A stretch of 64,000 nucleotides of DNA from CAVQRB01 sp963715055 (GCA_963715055.1 CAVQRB010000002.1:434001-498000), one strand, 5' to 3'; shown: positions 1 to 8,324, counted from the first letter of the stretch. Notes: generated from the letters alone by a model not told the origin. Translations and numbers: made by a program.

Positions 1-565
1 CGAAATTCGGCGTGCCCTTGTCGCTGAGCGTGACCGAGCCACCCTCGACCTGCACGGTTTCGCCCGGCGCGATCTTCTGGCCGTTGATCGCGATGACCTC
101 GGCGCCATCGCTCTTTTTCAGATCGTCGTTGCGATCCACGCTGACGAGACCGGAGCGCCACTGGGCGATCGCGACCGAATCGTTCTTGGCGAACCCGTCA
201 CCGGGATCGACCTCTGGCGCGTCGGTCGGGGTTTCGCGCGGGTGCACCACCACCGTCACCGTGGCATCGTCGGGCGCCTGCCCGGGCATTTGCGCGGTGT
301 AGGTGAAGGTCGTCGTTCCCTCGAAAGGGCCCGGCGCATGAAGAAAGCCCGGCAGCAGGTTCGAGCCGGTGAAGATCCCCCACATCAGGAAGATGGTCAG
401 GATCGAGATGATGCCAGCCGCCCGGTTCGGACGCACAGCACTTTCGTCGCCGAAGGTCACGGTCTTGAGCGAGGTGTAGTCGTGCAGGCCGGAGCGTTGA
501 ACCACCTTGGTCACGATGAAGAATGCCGCGACGAAGATGATGATGTAGATCAGAAGAGGGATCAT
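1..565 (-). CDS. tauC: Taurine ABC transporter permease TauC (partial, N-terminal part)
   Basis: Gene cut by the left window edge; 188 codons are visible. The start ATG overlaps the tauB stop by 4 bases (ATGA), so it is the third gene of a tauA-tauB-tauC operon. The visible part has a membrane segment at residues 2-19, a second at about 50-66, and then about 120 residues of polar, beta-rich sequence (TTTFTYTAQ, VTVVVHP). None of the usual BPD_transp_1 permease core is reached yet, so this permease has a long N-terminal extension compared with an ordinary TauC of about 250-280 residues. The permease assignment rests on operon position and not on a visible core domain. Confidence 0.72.
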   Translation of the reverse strand, partial: MIPLLIYIIIFVAAFFIVTKVVQRSGLHDYTSLKTVTFGDESAVRPNRAAGIISILTIFLMWGIFTGSNLLPGFLHAPGPFEGTTTFTYTAQMPGQAPDDATVTVVVHPRETPTDAPEVDPGDGFAKNDSVAIAQWRSGLVSVDRNDDLKKSDGAEVIAINGQKIAPGETVQVEGGSVTLSDKGTPNF

Positions 566-1368
566 GCCGCATCCTCCGACCGGCCCATGATCTCTTCTTC
601 CATGTCCCAGATCATCGACAGGATCTCTTCGCGCTTGGGTCCGAAATCGGGATGTTTCTTGACCTGCCGCAGGTCCGAATTCACGCCAAGCTCGGCGAAA
701 GGCAGACGGTATTCCTTGTGGATGCGTCCGGGGCGCGGCGCCATCACGATCAGGCGCTCGCCCAGAAGCAGCGCCTCCTCCACCGAGTGGGTGATCAGGA
801 TGATGGTCTTGCCGGTCTCCTTCCAGAGCTTCAGAACGAGGCTCTGCATCTTCTCGCGCGTCAGCGCATCGAGCGCGCCCAGCGGCTCATCCATCAGGAT
901 CACATCCGGGTCATTGGCCAGACACCGCGCCAGCGCCACGCGCTGCTGCATCCCGCCCGACAACTCGTAGACGGCCTTTTCCTTGAAATCCTTCAGCCCC
1001 ACCACGTTCAGCAGGTGGTTCACGGTCTTGTCCTTGTCGATCTTGGGCATGCCCTTCATCGAGGGACCAAAAGCCACGTTCTCGCGCACCGACATCCACT
1101 CGAAGAGCGCGCCTTGCTGGAACACCATGCCGCGTTCGGCATCCGGCCCCTTGATCTCATGTCCGTTGAGCGTGAGCTTGCCGCTGGTCGGTGCGAGGAA
1201 CCCCGCCACGATGTTCAGAAGCGTGGTCTTGCCGCAGCCCGAAGGCCCGAGAACGCTCAGAAGCTCGCCCGCTTTCAGTTCGATCGACACGTCCTGCAAC
1301 GCCTGCACCGATCCGCCGTTCGGCAGATCGAAACGCATCGACAGGTTCTCTATGGATAATCCGGTCAT
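562..1368 (-). CDS. tauB: Taurine ABC transporter ATP-binding protein TauB
   Basis: 268-residue ABC ATPase that would energise taurine import at the inner membrane. Walker A GPSGCGKTT at residues 41-49, Q-loop around Q84-Q85, signature LSGGM at 136-140, Walker B ILMDE at 157-161 and switch histidine H194 are all present. The start at 1368 (MTGLSIENL) fits the family; the frame stays open far upstream of it, but that part has no ABC character and would run over tauA. It follows tauA after a 107-base gap holding a strong hairpin and overlaps tauC by 4 bases. Taurine specificity is inferred from the adjacent tpa, tauR and xsc. Confidence 0.9.
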   Translation of the reverse strand: MTGLSIENLSMRFDLPNGGSVQALQDVSIELKAGELLSVLGPSGCGKTTLLNIVAGFLAPTSGKLTLNGHEIKGPDAERGMVFQQGALFEWMSVRENVAFGPSMKGMPKIDKDKTVNHLLNVVGLKDFKEKAVYELSGGMQQRVALARCLANDPDVILMDEPLGALDALTREKMQSLVLKLWKETGKTIILITHSVEEALLLGERLIVMAPRPGRIHKEYRLPFAELGVNSDLRQVKKHPDFGPKREEILSMIWDMEEEIMGRSEDAA

Positions 1369-1438
1369 CAGGTCCCCACCTTGTTGGCTGCCTGTGGCTT
1401 GAAGGGCAGGCCGTCCCGCCTTTTGTCGTTCGGTTTGT

Positions 1439-1468
1439 GCCCCGGCGCAGGTCGACCCGCGCCGGGGC
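1439..1468 (-). terminator. Strong hairpin between tauA and tauB
   Basis: Perfect 10-bp inverted repeat GCCCCGGCGC / GCGCCGGGGC with a 10-base loop, starting 7 bases after the tauA stop codon. No U-run follows, so it probably acts as a partial terminator or 3' mRNA stabiliser. That would let the binding protein TauA be made in excess over TauBC. The stem is visible in the sequence; the role is inferred. Confidence 0.6.
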
Positions 1469-1475
1469 GGTCGCC

Positions 1476-2465
1476 TTACATGCCCATCGCAGATGTGAGC
1501 GGACCGGTATTCACGGCGTCCACATAGCTGTCGAGCGCGCTGTCGATGCTGCCGGCAGTCACGAAGACATCCGCGACGCCCTTCATGTATGCCTGCGCAT
1601 TTCCACCCAGCCAGGCTTGGGAAAGCTGCGTTTCGATGCTCGGGAATTTCATCGTTGCGATCGATGCCCGTGCCGCTTCGAGATCCATGCCGGACTGCTC
1701 GGCAATCACTGCCAGCATCTCTTCGGTGGGGTTCGCGTTCCATTCGGCGTTGGCATCGGCTGTCACCTTGAGGAACTTGGCCACGACGTCACCGTTTTCG
1801 GCGACGAAGGACGCCGGCGCGGACGTCACGTCGAACACCAGAATGCCGAGCGCTTCCTTTTCGTCACCCGTGAGCAACACGTTGCCGTATTCCTTCATGC
1901 GCGACAGGCCACCGCCGTAGCCGCAGGCGAAATCAACAGCACCCTGGCTCAGGGCAGCAGCCCCTTCCGGGGGCGCCATGTCGACGATCTGCAGAGATGC
2001 AAGATCGATGCCGAAGTGGTCCATCTGGCGCAGGAAGCCGTAATGCGCCGCTGTGCCCAGCGGAACGGCGACTTTCTTGCCGGCCAGCTCGCCCGCGCTG
2101 TCCTTGTCGATCTCCAGGTCGGCACGCACGACACAACCGTCGTTCTCGGAGTAGCTCACGGCAACATCGACGATCTGGAGGTCCTGACCGCCGGAGGTCG
2201 CAACCACGAAGGGCGGTACGCCCTGGCTGACGGACATCTGCACGTCGCCCGACGCCATCGCGGCGGACATCGCGGTGCCGGTCTCGAAGGAGACCCAGTT
2301 CACCTTCATGCCCAGCGCCTCGTCATAGGCACCGGAGGCCTTTGCGGCCATCATCGGCATCGGCCACTCGAGGAAGTAGCCCACGGTGATGTCGGCGGAG
2401 GCGGATTGTGCGCCCATCGCCATCACGGCAGCGGCGACAAAGCCACATGTTGTCTTCTTGATCAT
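1476..2465 (-). CDS. tauA: Taurine ABC transporter periplasmic substrate-binding protein TauA
   Basis: 329 residues with a Sec signal peptide (MIKKTT, hydrophobic core, cleavage expected after SASA at residue 24). The mature protein begins ITVGYFLEWPMPMMAAKASG, typical of the TauA/SsuA/NrtA periplasmic fold, with the internal repeat style GTAMSAAMASGDVQMSVSQG. It is the first gene of tauABC. A candidate pair of TauR boxes lies about 280-310 bases upstream. Substrate assignment to taurine follows the locus (tpa, tauR, xsc nearby); a related sulfonate or amine cannot be excluded from sequence alone. Confidence 0.87.
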   Translation of the reverse strand: MIKKTTCGFVAAAVMAMGAQSASADITVGYFLEWPMPMMAAKASGAYDEALGMKVNWVSFETGTAMSAAMASGDVQMSVSQGVPPFVVATSGGQDLQIVDVAVSYSENDGCVVRADLEIDKDSAGELAGKKVAVPLGTAAHYGFLRQMDHFGIDLASLQIVDMAPPEGAAALSQGAVDFACGYGGGLSRMKEYGNVLLTGDEKEALGILVFDVTSAPASFVAENGDVVAKFLKVTADANAEWNANPTEEMLAVIAEQSGMDLEAARASIATMKFPSIETQLSQAWLGGNAQAYMKGVADVFVTAGSIDSALDSYVDAVNTGPLTSAMGM

Positions 2466-2782
2466 TGTTTTCTCCCGTTGATCTTTCCCGGTCCGTCAGT
2501 GGCCGGGTTTTGGTGAATTCAGAACGGCTTGCCGCCGTTTCCTGTTTTTGTCTTGCCACCCCATCCAATGACAGTTTGCGAAGGGCTGCAAGGGCGCAAT
2601 TGGGTCAATGCCGCACGCGGTGCGGGCGCTGCACGGTTTTCGCGCTTGCGGTACAAAGCTGTGCGCTCGCCTGTCTCCTCGCTCATAACCTGCGCTTTCC
2701 GCGGCCCGATTGCGCGCATAGTGCGGCGCGGCAGGCCGGTATCAAATGTCCAAATCGGATACCTCCATGAGTCCAGTTGCCC
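2466..2782. other. Intergenic region upstream of tauA
   Basis: No convincing gene in these 317 bases. The short open frames have no recognisable start signal or domain. The only structure found is a pair of minus-strand TauR-like repeats at 2744-2776, next to the end of the FAD oxidoreductase gene. If those drive tauA, the transcript would have an unusually long leader. Confidence 0.5.
2744..2776 (-). promoter_or_regulatory. Candidate TauR box pair upstream of tauABC
   Basis: On the minus strand CTGGACTCAT (2776-2767) is followed 23 bases later by TTGGACATTT (2753-2744). Both resemble the CTGGACYTAA direct repeat reported for the taurine regulator TauR. The 23-base period equals that of the repeats upstream of tpa and xsc in this window. 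The second copy is degenerate and the distance to tauA is large. Confidence 0.5.
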
Positions 2783-4072
2783 TCACCCCACCGACCGCCA
2801 TTCGCGCTGGTCGCGCATCCGCAGGAAGGCCATCGCCAGCCCCGCGCCAAGCACCTGCGGCGTCCGGAAGCGGTAGGGCGCGATCTTCGTCACCGGGAAG
2901 GGCAGGTCCTCCGCGGGGGTGCCCAGCGCGCGCTCCGCCATGACCCGTCCCATCACATGGCTCATCGCCACGCCGCGCCCGTTGTAGCCGAGGCCCGCGA
3001 TCAGCCCCGGCTGCGGTTCATGCAAATGCGGCACGCGGTCCTCGGTCAGCGCCACGCGCCCGCCCCAGCGGTAGCGCCACTCCACGCCCCTGAGGCTCGG
3101 GAAGGTCTCCGGCGCGTCCTTCAGGATCCAGCTGAAGCCGCCGATCCCGCCACCGGGCCTGCGATAGCCCATGCCGCCGAAAACCATCTGGTTGCCCGGT
3201 TCGCGCCGCGCGTACATGATCAACCGCCGCGTGTCCGAAATCGTGTGCCCGCCGCGCAGCACCGGGCCGATCTGCTCCTCCGTCAGCGGCTCGGTGGCGA
3301 TCTGCGTCGAAAAGAGCGGCAGCACCGAGCCTTTCAGCCCCTTCACCAGCCCGTCCGAATAGCCGTTGGTCGCCACGATCACCGTCTTCGCCGTCACCGG
3401 CATCCCCGCCACGTCGAGATGCCAGGCGCCGTCGCGCCGCTGCATCGACCGCACCGGCGCAAAGCTGTAGATTTTCGCCCCCGCCGCCCGCGCCACCCGG
3501 TCAAGCCCCCGCACCAGCGACATCGGCTGCACCGCACCGCCGCGCGGCGAGACCGTCGCGGTGCGGTAGCCGTAAGCGCCCGTCAGCCGCGTCACCTCCT
3601 CGCCATCGAGAAACTCGAACCCCGCACCGAAGGCGTTCCAGAGATCGGCATTGCGGCGGGCGACCTTGCGCGCCGTGGCGCAATGATCCGCGCGCACCCA
3701 GCCGTGCTGGCGCGCATCGCACTGGATCTGGTACTTGCGGATGAAGTCGAAGAGATCGTCCGCAGATCCCAGCGCGGTTTGCGCCATGCGCTCGAAATAG
3801 GTCTTGCCCACCGCCCGGCGCAGATCGTCGGGTCGCGCCACCGGCAGCATCGGGTTGACCTGCCCGCCGCTGCGGCCCGAGGCGCCGAAACCCACGTCCC
3901 CCGCCTCGAAGACCGCCACATCCGTGCCCGCTTCGGCCAGTTCCAGCGCCGCCCTGAGCCCGGTGAAGCCGCCGCCGATCACCGCGACATCGCAGTGCCG
4001 CGCCCCGCTCAGCCGTTCGGCAGGCAAGGCGTCAGGCGCGGTCTGGCGCCATAGCGCGTCGGGGATGTCCAT
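2783..4072 (-). CDS. FAD-dependent oxidoreductase, DAO family (PuuB/OrdL-like)
   Basis: 429 residues. An N-terminal dinucleotide-binding motif VAVIGGGFTGLRAA at about residues 29-42 and the GASGRSGGQ segment are typical of the DAO family that includes gamma-glutamylputrescine oxidase, glycine oxidase and the large subunit of taurine dehydrogenase. The C-terminal GLGYNGRGVAMSH is the second FAD-contacting motif. It would oxidise an amine or amino acid with FAD. It sits between tauABC and the divergent tpa, so a role in sulfonate or amine use is plausible. No small partner subunit like TauX is present, and the substrate is not resolved. Confidence 0.75.
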   Translation of the reverse strand: MDIPDALWRQTAPDALPAERLSGARHCDVAVIGGGFTGLRAALELAEAGTDVAVFEAGDVGFGASGRSGGQVNPMLPVARPDDLRRAVGKTYFERMAQTALGSADDLFDFIRKYQIQCDARQHGWVRADHCATARKVARRNADLWNAFGAGFEFLDGEEVTRLTGAYGYRTATVSPRGGAVQPMSLVRGLDRVARAAGAKIYSFAPVRSMQRRDGAWHLDVAGMPVTAKTVIVATNGYSDGLVKGLKGSVLPLFSTQIATEPLTEEQIGPVLRGGHTISDTRRLIMYARREPGNQMVFGGMGYRRPGGGIGGFSWILKDAPETFPSLRGVEWRYRWGGRVALTEDRVPHLHEPQPGLIAGLGYNGRGVAMSHVMGRVMAERALGTPAEDLPFPVTKIAPYRFRTPQVLGAGLAMAFLRMRDQREWRSVG

Positions 4073-4254
4073 GCTCGGCTGTCCTTGATCTGAGTTCCGT
4101 AACCGAGGTGCAGTTTCCGCTGCGTCAGGCTTCTGTCAATCGCCGACTCCCGTGAACCCGATGCAGGCGCTGCCGGAGCGGCAATCGGATTACCGGAAAC
4201 TTGCCTGAATTAACATCAGCTTGCGGAAGCAATGCTCAAGCAGCATGTTGCCTT

Positions 4255-4287
4255 CTGGACTTATGTTTGCCTGAAGTCTGGCCCTAG
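4255..4287 (+). promoter_or_regulatory. Candidate TauR box pair upstream of tpa
   Basis: CTGGACTTAT at 4255-4264 and CTGGCCCTAG at 4278-4287 are direct repeats 23 bases apart. The first copy differs from CTGGACYTAA, the published TauR repeat, only in its last base; the second is weaker. Their position about 95-127 bases before the tpa start codon suits activation by TauR. Confidence 0.68.
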
Positions 4288-4295
4288 TTTATACT
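4267..4295 (+). promoter_or_regulatory. Possible sigma-70-type promoter of tpa
   Basis: TTGCCT (4267-4272) and TATACT (4290-4295) are separated by 17 bases. The second TauR-like repeat lies in the spacer, an arrangement seen for some MocR-type regulators. The start of transcription would be near 4302. Read by eye, without a scoring matrix. Confidence 0.45.
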
Positions 4296-4381
4296 GGCAA
4301 AAAGCAGTCTTCTCTGCCAATCCCGCAACGGCGGCTTTCCGAATTCATCCGATTCCCGCGCGACAATGAAAGGTCTGACCC

Positions 4382-5773
4382 ATGGACGGCAATTTCAATG
4401 AAAATGACATCTCCCGCGTCGTCGAGGCGGACCGCGCGCACATCTGGCACCACCTGAGCCAGCACAAGCCCTATGAGACCACCGATCCGCGCATCATCGT
4501 GGAAGGCAAGGGCATGAAGGTCTGGGACCAGAAGGGCAAGGAGCACCTCGATGCTGTCTCCGGCGGCGTCTGGACCGTCAACGTGGGCTATGGCCGCGAG
4601 CGCATCGCAAATGCCGTGCGTGACCAGCTGATCAAGCTGAACTATTTCGCAGGTTCCGCAGGCTCGATCCCCGGCGCGATGTTCGCCGAACGGCTGCTGG
4701 AGAAGATGCCCGGCATGAGCCGCCTGTATTACTGCAACTCCGGCAGCGAGGCCAACGAGAAGGCCTTCAAGATGGTCCGCCAGATCGCCCACAAGAAGTA
4801 CGGCGGCAAGAAGCACAAGGTGCTCTACCGCGACCGCGACTACCATGGCACCACCATCACCGCGCTCTCGGCGGGCGGTCAGGACGAGCGCAACGCGCAA
4901 TACGGCCCCTTCACCCCCGGCTTCATCCGCGTGCCGCACTGCCTTGAATATCGCAGCTTCGAGCAGGACGGCGCGCCGAAGGAAAACTACGGTCTTTGGG
5001 CCGCCGACCAGATCGAGAAGATCATCCTCGCCGAAGGCCCCGACACCGTGGGCGGGCTCTGCCTCGAACCCGTCACCGCGGGCGGCGGCGTGATCACGCC
5101 ACCTGACGGCTACTGGCCGCGGGTGCAGGAAATCTGCCGCAAGTACGACATCCTGCTGCACATCGACGAGGTGGTCTGTGGCGTCGGCCGCACCGGCAGC
5201 TGGTTCGGCTACCAGAACTACGGCGTGGAGCCGGACATGGTGACCATGGCGAAAGGCGTGGCCTCGGGCTATGCCGCCATCGCCTGTCTTGTGACCACCG
5301 AGGCCGTCTTCGACATGTTCAAGACCGATGCCTCCGACCCGATGGACTACTTCCGTGACATCTCCACCTTCGGCGGCTGCACGGCGGGCCCGACCGCGGG
5401 GCTCGAGAACCTCGCGATCATCGAGGAGGAAGGCCTTCTCGACAACACGCTGACGCAGGGCGCCTACATGCTCGACCACCTCCACGCGCTTGCCGACAAG
5501 CACAAGGTGATCGGACAGGTGCGCGGCAAGGGCCTCTTCCTCGGGGCGGAGCTTGTCTCCGACCGCGAGACCCGCGCTCCGGCGGTCGAGAAGATGGTGC
5601 AGGCGGTCGTCGCCGACTGCATGCAACAGGGTGTGATCATCGGCATGACCAACCGCTCGCTGCCGGGCAAGAACAACACGCTCTGCTTCTCGCCCGCGCT
5701 GATCGCCGGCAAGGACGATATCGACCACATCTGCGCGGCCGTCGACGGCGCACTGACCCGCGTCTTCGGCTGA
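4382..5773 (+). CDS. tpa: Taurine--pyruvate aminotransferase Tpa
   Basis: 463-residue class III PLP aminotransferase. It converts taurine plus pyruvate to sulfoacetaldehyde plus alanine, the first step of taurine dissimilation. Visible motifs: NSGSEANE at 119-126 (phosphate binding), YHGTTITALS at 154-163, IDEV with the PLP-nitrogen aspartate D262, and the Schiff-base lysine K291 in MAKGVASGYA. The N-terminus (VVEADRAHIWHHLSQHKP) is characteristic of Tpa. Its product feeds xsc, encoded 5.5 kb downstream, and it is preceded by candidate TauR boxes. A rho-independent terminator follows. Confidence 0.93.
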   Translation: MDGNFNENDISRVVEADRAHIWHHLSQHKPYETTDPRIIVEGKGMKVWDQKGKEHLDAVSGGVWTVNVGYGRERIANAVRDQLIKLNYFAGSAGSIPGAMFAERLLEKMPGMSRLYYCNSGSEANEKAFKMVRQIAHKKYGGKKHKVLYRDRDYHGTTITALSAGGQDERNAQYGPFTPGFIRVPHCLEYRSFEQDGAPKENYGLWAADQIEKIILAEGPDTVGGLCLEPVTAGGGVITPPDGYWPRVQEICRKYDILLHIDEVVCGVGRTGSWFGYQNYGVEPDMVTMAKGVASGYAAIACLVTTEAVFDMFKTDASDPMDYFRDISTFGGCTAGPTAGLENLAIIEEEGLLDNTLTQGAYMLDHLHALADKHKVIGQVRGKGLFLGAELVSDRETRAPAVEKMVQAVVADCMQQGVIIGMTNRSLPGKNNTLCFSPALIAGKDDIDHICAAVDGALTRVFG

Positions 5774-6076
5774 ACCACTGCTCCTTTCGTGACAAAGCCC
5801 CGGTATCCCCGGGGCTTTTTGCGTGCGCTCGCTTCAGTCTCGCTTTGCGGGTGATTGGTCGCCCGGTATGTTCGGCGCCGGACTCGCGCATGCTCGGGTA
5901 ATTTGAGATCAAAATGGGCAAAAAAAAGTCATTGGATACGCGATCTTCAATTCACGATAGAAAACGAACCGCTGCCATTAACTATTTGTATATATTTCTG
6001 CGGCTTACCATCTTTTCTACTGGCGTCCATTTGCGCCATGATTTAGACGCAATTCAAATTAACCAGTGAGACCATC
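5774..6076. other. Intergenic region tpa / VPLPA-CTERM protein
   Basis: About 300 bases without a gene: the tpa terminator at 5794-5820 and then a markedly AT-rich stretch from about 5890 that presumably carries the promoter of the next gene. No specific operator was recognised. Confidence 0.5.
5794..5820 (+). terminator. Rho-independent terminator of tpa
   Basis: GC-rich hairpin AAAGCCCCGG-TATC-CCCGGGGCTT ending in a run of T, 20 bases after the tpa stop codon. It separates tpa from the unrelated gene that follows. Confidence 0.88.
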
Positions 6077-6739
6077 ATGAACAAATTTACCAAATTCGTT
6101 GCCGCTGCCGCACTCGCGCTCTCCGGCACATCCGCAATGTCCGCAACGGTCGCCAACGGCAGCTTCGAGGACATCGGCTCGCTCACACTGAACAGCAGCG
6201 GTTGGAGTTTCTTCACGTCGATCCCCGGATGGACGGGAAGCCCCAATGGCGAGATCCAATCCGCCCCGACCATTTCCGCCGTAAATGCCCAGGATGGCCG
6301 CTACTACGCCGAACTGGATACCAACAAGAACTCCACGATCTACCAGGATGTCATGCTCGACGCCGGCAAGTACCTGCTCAGCTTCTGGTACAGCCCGCGC
6401 GTGCCTGCGTCGGGCAATCCGAGCGCCAGCACCAATGACATGACCTTCGCCGTCGGCTCACTGCTGTCGGGCAGCGTGAACGGCGCGCCGAATGCCGCAT
6501 TCCCGCACAAGGTCTGGACCGAAGTCACAAGCCTCTTCACCGTCGGAACCGCCGGCACCTATCGGCTCTCCTTCTCCGGCGCTGGCGCCCAGGATGAAAG
6601 CAACGGCTGCGGCGATTGTGGCGCGCTGATCGACAATATCAGCATCTCCGCCGTGCCGCTGCCGGCCTCGGCGCTCTTCCTGCTCGCAGGCATCGGCGGT
6701 CTGGGTGCGCTGCGCGCTCGCCGTCGCGCCGTCGCCTGA
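6077..6739 (+). CDS. VPLPA-CTERM sorting domain protein
   Basis: 220 residues, exported: signal peptide at 1-23 ending SAMSA. The body contains GSFEDIGSL and GWTGSPNGEI, the style of DUF642/galactose-binding-like bacterial surface proteins. The C-terminus VPLPASALFLLAGIGGLGAL followed by RARRR is a VPLPA-CTERM signal: short motif, membrane segment, basic tail. Such proteins are processed by an exosortase encoded elsewhere and end up on the surface or in exopolysaccharide. A second VPLPA protein lies 0.9 kb downstream. The specific role is unknown. Confidence 0.82.
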   Translation: MNKFTKFVAAAALALSGTSAMSATVANGSFEDIGSLTLNSSGWSFFTSIPGWTGSPNGEIQSAPTISAVNAQDGRYYAELDTNKNSTIYQDVMLDAGKYLLSFWYSPRVPASGNPSASTNDMTFAVGSLLSGSVNGAPNAAFPHKVWTEVTSLFTVGTAGTYRLSFSGAGAQDESNGCGDCGALIDNISISAVPLPASALFLLAGIGGLGALRARRRAVA

Positions 6740-6773
6740 TCCAACCTGGAACGCGGGCCTCTAGGCTCCTGAC

Positions 6774-6801
6774 AAGGCCTCCCAAACGGGGGGCCTTTTT
6801 T
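6774..6801 (+). terminator. Rho-independent terminator after VPLPA-CTERM gene
   Basis: Hairpin AAGGCCTCCC-AAAC-GGGGGGCCTT followed by a run of T, 35 bases after the stop codon at 6739. It ends the first VPLPA-CTERM transcript before the DMSP lyase gene. Confidence 0.85.
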
Positions 6802-6895
6802 CTTCAGCCGCCGTCACCGACCCATAGCCCGATTGCGAAGCGTATATGACGCAATCGCGCGAGAAGATTCGGGCCGCAGATCGCAGGCTGCGCCG

Positions 6896-7492
6896 ATGAT
6901 CACCTGCACCGCTCTTTTCGACACCCTGCTTGCCGCGACCCGCGAAGCTTACCTCGGGCACCCGGAAACGCGCGCCTTCGCGCCTTTTCCGGCGGATGTC
7001 ACGCCACAGGAAGTCGCACCTTTCTCCTGCCCGCCCGCAGCCCTTCTGCGCGCCGAAGCCGGGTTCTTCACCGACCGCTATGCCGCACTTCAGCAGGCCA
7101 TCGTCGCTGCGGGCGACATCGCCCAGTGGCGCGAGACCTACAAGGATACCGACATCGGCCAGGACTTCATGGACCGCTTCGGCTGCTACACGATCATCGG
7201 TCCGGGCGGCCCCTTCACCAGCAACGGCCTCCGGGCCTGGGTCGTCTATATGCCACCGGGCCTGCATTACCCCTGGCACCATCACCCGGCGGAGGAGCTC
7301 TACCTCGTGCTTTCCGGCTCCGCGCTCTTTCTCAAACGCGGGCACCCGGAGGTGATCCTCAACCCCGGCGACACGGCCTTCCATGCCAGCAACCAGCCTC
7401 ACGCCATGGAAACCGGCGCGTATCCGGTGCTCTGCCTCGTGGTCTGGCGCGATGGCTTCGACGCCGGCCCAGTGCTCACGCCCGTGACCTGA
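6896..7492 (+). CDS. dddQ: Cupin DMSP lyase, DddQ-like
   Basis: 198-residue single-domain cupin. Cupin DMSP lyases cleave dimethylsulfoniopropionate to dimethyl sulfide and acrylate. The metal-site residues of the DddQ type are present: H130, E134 and Y136 in WHHHPAEELYLVLSG, and H169 in ASNQPHAMET; GDTAFH at 159-163 is the second cupin motif. The N-terminal half (QWRETY, IGQDFMDRFG) and the tail VLCLVVWRDG also resemble DddQ, and the length fits. The ATG at 6896 is preferred to an upstream in-frame start at 6833 on length grounds. No acuR, acrylate genes or DMSP transporter are adjacent. The DddL subtype is a possible alternative. Confidence 0.75.
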   Translation: MITCTALFDTLLAATREAYLGHPETRAFAPFPADVTPQEVAPFSCPPAALLRAEAGFFTDRYAALQQAIVAAGDIAQWRETYKDTDIGQDFMDRFGCYTIIGPGGPFTSNGLRAWVVYMPPGLHYPWHHHPAEELYLVLSGSALFLKRGHPEVILNPGDTAFHASNQPHAMETGAYPVLCLVVWRDGFDAGPVLTPVT

Positions 7493-7597
7493 ACCGAGCG
7501 GGCACAAGCCACGCAGGTTCCGCAAAAGAGCCTCATTCCCGACCGAATCCGGGGCTAGGCGTTAAACAATGGTAAATGACCGGGCGAGTGGATCGCA

Positions 7598-8194
7598 GTG
7601 CGACCCAACGGCCCGAAATCGGTAACGAGGAACCTAGTCTTGACGCTCAAGTCCCTGCTTTCAGCCTGCGCATTCGTCTTCGCCGCCGCGACGGCCGGTT
7701 CCGCGGCGACCTACAATCTCGGCGATGTGACCAACGGGGTGACGGTCTCGAAAAAACTCACCGTCAAGACGCTCGACTTCTTCACCTTCTCCCTCGATGC
7801 GCCGTCGAAATCCTTCATCTCCGGCCTCGAGATTTCCGTGACCAGCACCGCCCGCAGCAACTTCAGCGAGATGATCGGGCTTTACGATGGCGCAACACTG
7901 ATCGGTACAGCCTCGGCCGCGCGCGGTGGCGGCAAGACCGCGACGCTCTCTTTCAGCAGCTTGACCGGCCTCACCGAAGGCACCTACACGCTCGGCGTTG
8001 GCGGCTGGATTTCACACTTCAAGCCCAATATTGCAGACTCTTTCTCCACGGCATTTTTCAGAAACGGCAACTACACCGTCAGCATCACGCCGACCCTAAC
8101 CGAGGTGCCACTGCCCGCCGGTGGCCTGCTGATCCTGACCGGCCTTGGCGCTCTTGCCCTGACTGCCCGGAAAAAGCGCAAGGCGGCCGCCTGA
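7598..8194 (+). CDS. VPLPA-CTERM sorting domain protein (second copy type)
   Basis: Secreted protein with signal peptide (SLLSACAFVFAAATAGSAA) and a beta-rich body. The C-terminus VPLPAGGLLILTGLGALALT followed by RKKRK is a VPLPA-CTERM exosortase signal. The ATG at 7598 gives 198 residues. A TTG at 7640 has a better-placed ribosome site (CGAGGA about 8 bases upstream) and would begin the protein at TLKSLLSAC, so the true start is uncertain. The body shares little with the first VPLPA protein, so these are two different surface proteins. Function unknown. Confidence 0.78.
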   Translation: MRPNGPKSVTRNLVLTLKSLLSACAFVFAAATAGSAATYNLGDVTNGVTVSKKLTVKTLDFFTFSLDAPSKSFISGLEISVTSTARSNFSEMIGLYDGATLIGTASAARGGGKTATLSFSSLTGLTEGTYTLGVGGWISHFKPNIADSFSTAFFRNGNYTVSITPTLTEVPLPAGGLLILTGLGALALTARKKRKAAA

Positions 8195-8324
8195 GCAAAT
8201 CCGCGGCGGGTTTCCCGGAACGCCGAACTGCCTTTTCACGACACTTCGCTGCGCTTGGCGCCCATCCCGCATGACCCAAATCAAGGAATGCGCCGCACCC
8301 GGGTGCTTGACTGATGCGCAAGAA

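Larger units (their letters stand above)
4073..4381. other. Divergent intergenic region, FAD oxidoreductase / tpa
   Basis: 309 bases without a gene. The half nearer tpa contains two TauR-like repeats (4255-4287) and a promoter-like pair of hexamers. Nothing else recognisable was seen. Confidence 0.6.

Noticed and set aside
562..1743. An extended TauB starting at 1743
   Set aside because: The first 125 codons lie over tauA and have no ABC transporter similarity; the ATG at 1368 fits the family.
1191..2516. Long open frame on the plus strand opposite tauA and tauB
   Set aside because: It is antisense to clear transporter genes and its product is Arg/His-rich without any recognisable domain, as expected for a GC-rich shadow.
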